Below, piece after piece: positions 56,557 to 64,000 of a stretch of DNA of 64,000 nucleotides. How positions within the stretch are numbered: the first letter of the stretch is position 1; every line of letters starts with the position of its first letter. The notes beneath the pieces were generated by a model. The model had not been told where the DNA came from, did not search any database, and worked only from the letters and a program-made list of their open reading frames with translations. The DNA is from Atkinsonella hypoxylon (Eukaryota; Ascomycota; Sordariomycetes; Hypocreales; Clavicipitaceae): positions 1 to 64,000 of the forward strand of contig JFHB01000094.1 of the NCBI GenBank assembly GCA_000729835.1. Reading direction: 5' to 3'. The position numbers and the translations under genes were made by a program.

Positions 56557-57601
56557 TTATAAGATCCGCCTGACGCTTAAGGCACCTTTGTGTATGCCCT
56601 CTAGCTCAATGTAGCCACCGGCTTCGAGCTTCCTCTTCCACTTGTTGCTTTCGTAGCGCGCCAGCATCATGGTCATTCTCAGCGTGATGTCGTTGCTGGA
56701 CTCGTGCTCTTCCTGTTCCGCGAAAAAAAAGGGGTAAACGTCCATCTACCAAATGCCCAATTCAGAATGTATCGATGCGTGGGGGTTTCAGCCGGTTGAG
56801 GTACGTCGGTGTCTAAATTCTTGGGAGTAGAGGACAGTGTAGCCACAGCCTTGATGCGGTACGCTTCGTCCTTTGGCGCAGCTTGCAGCAAGGTGATGAG
56901 TTTATCGGTAGAAGCGGCAGATGAAGGCGAATCGCCTTTCAGTTCAATGGAAAGGACCTCTACGTATCCACCTCGATCAAGCCCTCCGGCAGACCCTCCT
57001 CCTCGCCATATACCAAATCCGCATCAATCCAGCCCTTTACGCTCTTAGTCATAGCCACATTGTCGTCTACATCACCCAATATGTCCAAGCACTCTTGGTA
57101 CCGATCCTCCCCAGCGCCCTCCCACTTGTTGAACACAATCAACTCGGTATACAGCGCCTGGATCTTGGCCGTGTAGCTCGTGTCCTCGTTACCCCTCCAG
57201 TTCTCCACGTCAATCACGCGGATGACCACGCCGATCACGTACTTGTGCGTATCGCGAGCCAGCAGTATGAATTCGCCGAACAGGGTCGCGGGGAACGCAG
57301 AGCCGCTCGACTCGATGACGATCCGGTCCGGCGCGACCGTCCTGACGAGCTCCTCGAACGCGGGGGCCAGCGGGCCGACGAGGTTGCAGCAGATGCAGCC
57401 GTTGGGCATCTCCTGCATGCCCGTTATGGCGGACGAGGAAGCGGGCTGGGAATCGATTGTGGGATTGCTGACTTCGTCTTTCAGCAGCACGAGCTTGTAC
57501 TGCGGGTTCCTCTGGCGCAGCTGCCGGACGAGGCTGAAAATGAGCGTCGTCTTGCCGGAACCGGGGAAGCCGGTTATGAAGGTGACGGGGAGGAGGGGCA
57601 T
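56557..57601 (-). pseudogene. CobW-type metallochaperone GTPase with two apparent frameshifts
   Basis: The intact 5' part (57601 to about 57000) reads MPLLPVTFITGFPGSGKTT (Walker A) with the metal-site GCICCNL, ESSGSAFPA where the family usually has ESTG, and NKWE in place of NKxD. CobW/ZNG1-like proteins deliver zinc or other metals to client enzymes. The first frame stops at 56960 (IEVDT). Coding sequence continues in another frame as GYVEVLSIELKGD and YILNWAFGRWTFTP, the family's conserved C-terminal block. It shifts again at an eight-T run (about 56723-56731) into AEQEEHESSNDITLRMTMM and ends at 56557. No intron of normal length with matching phase repairs either break. Each is one base short of frame, so either the gene is newly inactivated or the assembly has two indels. 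A real shorter protein of about 214 residues is possible. Confidence 0.75.
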
Positions 57602-57765
57602 GATTGGGGGGGAACGAAGGAGCGGCGAATTTGTGCTCGAGTCGACTGTGAATGCTGATGCTAAGGAATGACTTTGTCCCGGCGAAGTCAAGAAATACCG
57701 TGCAGGAAACTACAATGCAAAGAACACTGCGGTTATGAAGGGGGCGATGCTGAAATGATGAGCGA

Positions 57766-58268
57766 CCCCGCGGCTTTTTCTCGTTATCTTATAGTTAGGT
57801 GCGGTGATGGGTCAGGTTAATTGAAGACTGGCGAGACTTGGGGACAATGACGCTGGAGCGTAGTGCAACAGGCGCTGTGACACCCCGCGGCTTTTTCTCG
57901 TTACCTTATCGGTGCGGTGATGGTGCGTCTCAAATGCCACCGGACATTCGTCAATTGATGACTGGAGGGACTTGGGGGGACAATGACGCTGGAGCGCAGC
58001 GCAACAGGCGCTGTGACACCCCGTAGCTTTTTCTCGTTATCTTGTTAATGCAGTAATACGGAATAGGACGTTATGAAATGCTGCTAGACAAAGGGACTTA
58101 GGGGACAATAACGCTGGAGCGTAGTGCAACAGGCGCTGTAACACCCCGCGGCTTTTTCTCGTTATCTCATTGATGCAGTGATGGTGCGTTATTAAATGCC
58201 ACTGGACAGAGGGACTTGGGTGATAATAACGCTGGAGCGTAGTGCAACAGGCGCTGTAACACCCCGCG
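57766..58268. repeat. Tandem repeat, four ~118-136-bp units
   Basis: CCCCGCGGCTTTTTCTCGTTA-like starts recur at 57766, 57883, 58019, 58144 and 58262 (partial), spacings 117, 136, 125 and 118 bp. Each unit ends with CGCTGGAGCGTAGTGCAACA and GGCGCTGTGACAC. The units differ mainly by C-to-T and G-to-A changes and length of the variable middle. The array starts 165 bp from the CobW start codon. No protein is encoded. Confidence 0.92.
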
Positions 58269-58914
58269 TCGCGCCCCTTTGGCAGCCCGTAGGCAACAAC
58301 GAGGTCACGGGACCCACCTAACTTCCGATACCTCGCAGCTACAGTGGGTCTCAGGTATCCACATCGCGTCAATGGATGCCAAGGCCGTTATCAACGCAGA
58401 CGGGTGGTACACTAAGTATTAGCTGTACCAGTCGATACAGGACTGACCAAAGGATCTATAAATAAAAATCTCAATTCGATTGCTGCACGATTCGCAGCGT
58501 ATTTACTGTAAAAAGTTTCCCGCAGATTTCGCGATACCGACGTTGTGTTAGGTTTTTTTTGTTTTTTTTTGTTTTTGTTTTTTTTTTCGGAATTACCTGG
58601 ACCCACTATAGCTCTAAACGCGTTTAGTGGCATTCCTTGTACAACGGTTTTGCAATGCCTTCTGAAGACGATAATAGTGACCTCTCTAAGAACAATACAG
58701 AACCGGAGCTAATTATCTGAAATTGCAATAACTACCGTGCAGAGCGGCTAGCTAGTTAATGCAGGCAATTTGCCTCCACTACAAAAAGAACGCGATATAG
58801 CTGCAATGTGTGTAATGTGCCGCCTTGTACCTCCGGAAATTACCGGTACTTACATTATGGTGAGATTCGCACATAAATTCAAGTACCGCCAATACCCATA
58901 TCGACGTGATTAGT

Positions 58915-58940
58915 CAACTACCTAGGTACCTAGGTAGTTG
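58915..58940. repeat. Perfect 26-bp palindrome of ACCTAGGT units
   Basis: CAACTACCTAGGT is followed directly by its exact reverse complement, making a 26-bp perfect palindrome in a gene-free stretch. It is the longest member of this element family in the window. Confidence 0.95.
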
Positions 58941-59032
58941 ATCCGTGACCTCATTGTTGCCTACGGACTGCCAAAGGGATAGCCCAGAATACAACGTTCA
59001 AACTCTTTAACTACTGTCTTCGCTTCCCCAGC

Positions 59033-59036
<4 letters not shown>

Positions 59037-59076
<40 letters not shown>

Positions 59077-59094
59077 AAAAAAAAAAAAAAAAAA
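59037..59094. repeat. CA microsatellite followed by poly(A)
   Basis: Eighteen CA dinucleotides (59037-59072) run into A-rich sequence and a 19-A tract (59076-59094), about 70 bp before the next ATG. It is probably within the leader or core promoter of the small gene at 59163. Confidence 0.95.
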
Positions 59095-59162
59095 GAGTCA
59101 TCATCAGCAAAAGTCACGTCCAGTGGTCGAAGGCCTGCGAAAACAAAGAAAAAAAAAAACCA

Positions 59163-59520
59163 ATGAGAACCGAGTCCAACACCCAAGACGATGCCTCTCG
59201 TCAAAACACCTTCAAGGACCAGCTCGACCAGGCGGCTATAGAGCAGCGAGAGCGGGAACAGGCGCCAAAGCCGAATCCCATTGTAGAGAAAAGTAAGCTC
59301 CGCTGAGCGCTGGCGGTCTCGACACTGACCTTTGGTAGTCACTGAGTTTATTCCCGCTGCGGCCAAGGTGCTTGGTCCGAAGGAGCAGGCTAAGGAGGAG
59401 CCGCGGGTACCTGGTCCGCCGGAGCGGCCGGATAATGACCCTAGCATCGAGACATTTGTGCGGGATCAGCATAGGAGCATTGAGCCTCAGCGGGATCCGG
59501 ATACCGTGGCTCAGAAGTGA
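59163..59520 (+). CDS. Small hydrophilic protein of unknown function (103 residues)
   Basis: Exons 59163-59292 and 59339-59520 give 103 residues. The 46-nt intron (GTAAGC...GGTAG, with CTGACC branch) is short, but the frame continues exactly, and the first exon frame runs into a stop inside the intron. The protein begins MRTESNTQDDASRQ, has a charged helix-prone segment (FKDQLDQAAIEQRERE), then VTEFIPAAAKVLG, and ends in a Pro/Asp/Arg-rich tail (DPDTVAQK). It has no signal peptide, membrane helix or Cys. I do not recognise a domain. Balanced composition and the clean splice junction support a real gene. Confidence 0.72.
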
Positions 59521-60378
59521 TGGTCTTTGGTTGTTGTACGGACAAAGGGCGATGTAGATAAAACTATGTCACCGCTTCTTTTCCCAAGCTTCATGACCTT
59601 ATGGGATGGAGGACATGCTCAGCATGCTTGACGTTTTCGTATGGTGTTAGGCAGACTTGATACTACAAGGGTTGGAAACACGCAAAATAGTGACAGCGAG
59701 CTTCGACAATTCAATAGTGTCCACGGCGTATCGGCCTCGGTCATGCATCGATGACGCTTTTGGGTTTCAACCAACAGCGTCAACAAACACATGAAAATGT
59801 GAAACGTCATGCACGTGAACACTGGGAGACTGAACAACAAGCTATTGCCTCAAAACATGACGTGCAAAGTCCGCACGACTCGTGTCAGGGCTGCCAGATG
59901 TGTTCTTCCCGACTTCCGGCATCCATCATTCACTTGTACTTCTTTGAACGTAAATGTCCCCCCTTCTTGGCATTGTTCCGCCTACAGCTACTGTCCATGG
60001 GGCAGTCGAGCGGAAAATTTCCTATATCCAAGGGTTTTACTCTTCTGAGCGATTCCCCATATGGGAAAGGCAACGCGACACCGTAGGAAGGTCTTGGTGA
60101 AGGTCGTGGCAGCTCAGTTGGCTTTTTGATGAAGAGGAAAAGAAAGAGAAAAGCGAAAGATTTGCGCGGGCGCAGTGCGTTGAAAAAGGGTTGGACAGGT
60201 GGATGTTGCGCTAGTCCTGTTTGGGATTCAATGCATGAGTAAGCATTGGATGTGGATTGTGGATTGCTTTTCAATGGCGGACGGGTGCTTTATCGATTGT
60301 GAACTTTTCAAAGCACGATGCAATGGGCTACGAGAAACGAAAGGAGCTTGGGACCTTTGTTCTATTGCAACTGTTCGA
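59521..60378. other. Spacer after the small protein gene
   Basis: No gene is supported in this 858-bp region. Two overlapping plus frames at 59751-60086 have no family features. The right part probably carries the 3' UTR of the DeSI-thioredoxin-PUL gene. Confidence 0.45.
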
Positions 60379-62169
60379 TCATGGCTTTCGTAAACCTTTG
60401 TCTAGTAGCTCGTTTGCCACCTCTGCTATTAATTTTTCGTTTGGAAACTGCTTCTTCTTGCTGGCAATGGTGCCTTGTGCATCCAGGGCTCGTAGCAGAT
60501 CTGCTAGCCCGCCGTCTAGACTCGTCCCGTACACAAGATGGCCCAGGGCAGACAACATACCTTGGAGGGCCTCCATCAACTTGTCTTCTTGGCTAATGGC
60601 TTCGACAAGAGCGGCTGCTAGCTCTACTTCGTCTTCTTCCGGCAGACTCGCCAGTTCCTTAGCCCTCGCTCGCCGATTTGCGACGGCAAGGTTGAATAGC
60701 AGCGATGACGACGCCACTCGGACATTGTTGTGCGCATCATCCAGCAAGCTCGTTGATGCCAGCCGGACCAGTGCCGTCCGCAGAGTCGTGTCGGAGAGGA
60801 CCTCGTGCTCGAACAGTGGTGACGAAAACATGTTGCATGCCATTTGCACTGTTACCAGACGCATTGCATAGGGGCACGTGTCTTGGGCATTGACAAAGTC
60901 TAGAACGGTACTGATGGTTTTGTGCTGCAGCTCCTCGGCGTAGTAGGCACTCACACGTGGGTCGGTCAGCGCACATCTGAACAGGTCCACGACGGCGAAT
61001 AGATTTTCAGGAGCCAACGTCGCAACTGATTGTTGTACGTAGCTGGCAAGTTCTCCGAGATGGGGGAGAACGGAATCCTGAGGGCCGGTGTTGGCCCTTG
61101 CTTCAAGAAAAGCCTCCAGTGACTTCACTTGAGCGCTGCTGGCGACTTCGCTGCCCATCTTGACGTTTAGTTTCGCCAAGGGCGGTAATTTGTGGTAGAT
61201 GACGGGTCTGACATTGGTGTTGTTGAAGCTAGGTAACCGCAAATTGTCGTGTGGGTGACGTGGATGGCCCATCTGCGCTAGAAGCTGCACGTTTCCTCGC
61301 AGAGCAGCCGGATCGGCGCCGCTCCACCTGTTTTCCTCCTTTCCTTTAAGAAAGGTCACAAAGGTTGGCGTCACTCGGATGGAGAAGTTTTGTGAAATCT
61401 CCCTCGCAGACGGTTGTGCAATGTCTACCTTGATGAATGTGACTTTGGGGCGGTGCTCTGCCGCGAGCTCATCATAGATTGGGTACATGACTTTGCAGGG
61501 CGGACATGTGGCCGACGTGAAGAAAATCACGGCAGACGAATCATTGGCGGCCTCTAGAAGCTGTGAGAGCTCGGCTGATGTCGATGCCGACACAACTACT
61601 TGCGTCTTGGTTTCGGGGACTGGCGTTTGAGCGCTCTGTTCCAGGCCGAGAATAGATCCGTTTGAGCGGCCTGCGTTGACTCCCTGTGTGAGCGGGGGGG
61701 GTAGCATTCGTCCCATGGGCGAATCCAAGACCGCTTGAGGCATGTTGACTATGCGGCTTGGTATTCCCTTGCCAACGAGGAAATTTGCGAAAGAATCGCT
61801 GAAATTGTTGCAGTTGTGCCGGAAAAGATCGTAGGCCTGGTCGTTGATTAGCAGCTGTGATCATTTTGCGGCGGATAGAAGGGGGTGATATCCTACCTCG
61901 AGCGTGAATATGGGCCGAAGGGAGTCGAGGTATTCCTCGATGATGTCAATGGGCAAGTTGGTTATGCCGAGATGCAACTTCTCTATGGGTTGGCCATGAT
62001 GCGAGGATCCGGGGGCAATGGCAATGATGCCTCCATCGTAGACATATTCCCGCCCGTTGAGCTCGATCGAGGTGTGGTATACGGCGTCAAGCTGAACCCC
62101 AAGCAGTCCCGCCGACATTTGTCGAGCAAGCCCACGGGAGATGTCATAGACCAGCAAGTGGACGTCCAT
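60379..62169 (-). CDS. DeSI (PPPDE) - thioredoxin - PUL domain fusion
   Basis: Minus-strand exons 61897-62169 and 60379-61836 encode 576 residues; the 60-nt intron starts GTAGGA and ends CCAG, and it separates the two catalytic residues. The PPPDE/DeSI domain (about 1-125) has the His in AVYHTSIEL (His32) and the Cys in RHNCNNFSD (Cys100), the catalytic pair of desumoylating or deubiquitinating isopeptidases. A thioredoxin domain (about 165-270) keeps an active-site SATCPPCK (Cys202, Cys205) and VTPTFVTF with the cis-Pro. A PUL armadillo domain (about 300-576) resembles the Cdc48/p97-binding domain of PLAA/Doa1. The order suggests a Cdc48-linked SUMO/ubiquitin hydrolase with a redox module. 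Similar architectures exist in fungi and other eukaryotes, so it is probably not a new fusion, but its substrate is unknown. Confidence 0.93.
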
Positions 62170-63089
62170 GATGACGTTTGTGTTGGAGACACCTCACAGT
62201 GCGCGCGCACGATGAGAAATTCCGAGCAAAGATTGTCAGTAGTATTTGACCAGCATCTGTGCTGCTACACATTTGGTGTCTTTTCTTCTGTTCAATAGTT
62301 GTTGCAGGTTCTCGTGGTGAAGGCGTGCTCGTGAATACGATTAGTGCATTTGAGGTCAACTGGTAGGCAGCAGCATGTCTGACGGTAGGCAGCCAGAGAG
62401 GTACGTGAGCGGCGACGAAGCTTCTGGGCATTTATTAGTGCTGCTGGTATGGCTGCCGGTGCTGAAACTCCAAGCCCGGGATTTCCTCCTTAGTTACTAC
62501 AAGCCCCACGATGATCGTGTTAGCACGTAGACCGAGAGCCACGGCAGCCCTAGACATGCGATATCAAGTCATCAACAAGACTGCTTACGATAAATCAATG
62601 CACAGCTTTGCTTGCACGGCGGCTGCCGTGACCAATCACCCAGCCCAGCGCCTCGACAAGAACACAGTCAGGGCGGTGGCTGAGTCACTTGCCACGCTGG
62701 CCTGACAGCTGGCCAGAGGGCACAAAGTGGAGCCAACATCTGTTTCAATTTGCGTGGCATACGGAATAAGCGACGTCAATTCGTCCATCGTCCTCCTCTC
62801 TCCCCTGACTCCTTGAGCCACAAACCCCCCCACCATTTGCATCCGTCAAGCATCCCGCGTCCGTAATTCTATTCTACACCGTTTCTCTCTTTCATCCTCA
62901 ATTCCCCTCTATTCACTTCATCACACTCTCTTTAGGAAGCTAGGTGCAGCGGCTTTCATGGGGCCTCCATAGGTGTCTCTCGTTGCACTTTAATCTTCCA
63001 CACTCTTTTAATTCCCCCCCTGACCCATCTTGCATGTGCACGGACGGCACTGAGTGAAGGCGTTACTGCTCTTTGCTGTGCCATTTAGT
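62170..63089. other. Spacer / GDA1 promoter
   Basis: Between the divergent DeSI-fusion and GDA1 starts. A 64-codon frame at 62511-62705 reads through ATAALDMRYQVINK-like sequence without recognised features; it is too weak to call. A pyrimidine-rich leader (about 62860-63030) precedes GDA1. Confidence 0.45.
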
Positions 63090-64000
63090 ATGCGAAAACA
63101 GTCGGTCTCGTTGCCGACCAAACAGATAGTCTGCGATCCGCACGAAAAGCCTGATCGCTACGGAGCCAACCCTTCTCAGAGCCTATTTTCGAGAATGAAG
63201 GAACAGTGGATGTCCCAGTCGCAAAGGACGCGATGGGCCAAGACGGCCGCCATCATCTTCACTATCTGTCTCTTAGTTTACTGGCTGTCACCGCGTGGCG
63301 TTGATGTTCGCAATGAGGCTTTGCACAAGACGTCCAGCACGACTGGCGGCAACAGCATCGCCAAACCGAATAGCGGAAATGACCAACTCGGCGTCGACTC
63401 GCCCGCCGGCACGTTAAGATGCACCGAGCCGTACTCCAAGAATAAACCTCTCGTCCAGTACGTCCTCATGATCGACGCCGGTAGCACTGGATCCCGCATC
63501 CACGTCTACAAGTTCAACAACTGCGGTCCCGTCCCCGAGCTGGAGAAGGAGGAGTTCAAGATGACCAAAAAAGAGGTTGGCGGGCTGAGCAAGTACGCTG
63601 ATGATCCCGTCGCCGCGGCCAAGACCCTCGACCCTCTTTTGGCTGTCGCTATGGAGCATGTCCCCAAGAAGCTCAAAGGATGCAGCCCCGTTGCCGTGAA
63701 GGCTACCGCCGGTCTGCGAAAGATTGGCCCCGAGAAGTCTGAAGCAATCCTCAAGCAGGTCCGCGAGCATCTGGAGAAGGACTATCCATTCCCAGTTGTC
63801 TCTGATGAGAAGGGAGGCGTGGCCGTCATGGATGGCGCTGATGAGGGTGTCTACGCTTGGATCACAACCAACTATCTGTTGGGCAAGATTGGTGGCCCTG
63901 ACAAGAGCGAGACTGCCGCTGTATTTGACCTTGGTGGAGGCTCAACTCAGATTGTATTCCAGCCTACCTTTAAGGAGGCCAAGGATGGTGGCATGCCTGA
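63090..64000 (+). CDS. GDA1: Golgi guanosine-diphosphatase (Gda1), 5' part
   Basis: The reading frame starts MRKQSVSLP at 63090 and remains open to the window edge (about 303 codons seen). Gda1 hydrolyses GDP to GMP in the Golgi lumen, driving GDP-mannose import for protein and lipid mannosylation. A type II topology is visible: a short basic cytosolic end, then a membrane helix ([14 protein letters not shown], about residues 51-65), and a Ser/Gly-rich stem. The apyrase conserved region 1 is [16 protein letters not shown]; region 2 is near [10 protein letters not shown]; region 3 [15 protein letters not shown]; region 4 [13 protein letters not shown]. The remaining region 5 and C-terminus lie outside the window. 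No introns appear in the visible portion. Confidence 0.96.
   Translation, partial: MRKQSVSLPTKQIVCDPHEKPDRYGANPSQSLFSRMKEQWMSQSQRTRWAKTAAIIFTICLLVYWLSPRGVDVRNEALHKTSSTTGGNSIAKPNSGNDQLGVDSPAGTLRCTEPYSKNKPLVQYVLMIDAGSTGSRIHVYKFNNCGPVPELEKEEFKMTKKEVGGLSKYADDPVAAAKTLDPLLAVAMEHVPKKLKGCSPVAVKATAGLRKIGPEKSEAILKQVREHLEKDYPFPVVSDEKGGVAVMDGADEGVYAWITTNYLLGKIGGPDKSETAAVFDLGGGSTQIVFQPTFKEAKDGGMP

Larger units (their letters stand above)
57602..59162. other. Repeat-rich spacer upstream of CobW gene
   Basis: No gene is supported. It contains a four-unit tandem repeat (57766-58268), T-runs (about 58552-58587), a perfect 26-bp ACCTAGGT palindrome (58915-58940), a CA microsatellite (59037-59072) and an A-run (59076-59094). 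Confidence 0.55.

Noticed and set aside
62511..62705. 64-codon frame between the DeSI fusion and GDA1
   Set aside because: It has no recognised features, no good promoter and ordinary composition for a chance frame; left as spacer.

Overview
The window reads as nuclear DNA of a filamentous ascomycete, most likely a Sordariomycete and possibly Hypocreales. The clues are gene density of roughly one per 3 kb, short introns (46-132 nt) with CTAAC-like branch points, many long single-exon stretches, and the protein set: a WOPR regulator, a Bni1/SepA formin, Vhc1, Neo1, Hus1 and Sec16. The genus cannot be fixed from the sequence alone. I found no tRNA, rRNA, CRISPR array or intact transposon.

Layout from left to right. 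A WOPR (Gti1/Pac2) regulator (841-1785) is followed by a repeat-bearing gap. A CLPTM1-family membrane protein (minus, 3517-5629) comes next, then a 2.1 kb spacer holding a 59-bp inverted repeat, a 21-copy 8-bp minisatellite and a G-quadruplex-like tract. A LOG-type phosphoribohydrolase (7772-8568) converges on proteasome alpha-6 (8902-9846, minus), which is divergent from a mitochondrial MSS1/TrmE GTPase (10379-12258). A probable 34-residue microprotein gene with its own TATA box lies at 12671-12775 (minus). ER glucosidase I (14508-17154, minus) is divergent from the spliceosomal SNRNP27 homologue (17580-18140). Then come the large formin (18397-23578, minus), a small membrane protein (25470-26015), a RING-like protein (26258-27268, minus) divergent from HUS1 (27730-28932), and SEC16 (29250-35187, minus).

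The right half contains a decayed phosphoserine aminotransferase copy (36082-37185), a Neo1-type P4-ATPase (37944-42005), a CYC2-like flavoprotein and an AIM32-like ferredoxin (both minus, both probably mitochondrial), an AVT-type vacuolar amino acid transporter (45348-47673, minus), and a vacuolar cation-chloride cotransporter (50689-54789). After these come an unrecognised Cys-rich protein (55163-56425), a CobW GTPase whose reading frame is broken twice (56557-57601, minus) next to a four-unit tandem repeat, a 103-residue unknown protein (59163-59520), a DeSI-thioredoxin-PUL fusion (60379-62169, minus) and the 5' part of GDA1 (63090 onward).

Most genes are housekeeping, with a secretory and endomembrane bias: glucosidase I, Sec16, Neo1, Gda1, CLPTM1, Avt and Vhc1. 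They do not form a biosynthetic cluster or a dedicated novel system. The less ordinary material is the microprotein, the pseudogene, two GC-AG introns, the broken CobW gene, a recurrent ACCTAGGT palindrome in spacers, and several tandem repeats close to promoters. Exon boundaries were derived by hand from splice motifs, frame continuity and family knowledge; no database was consulted.
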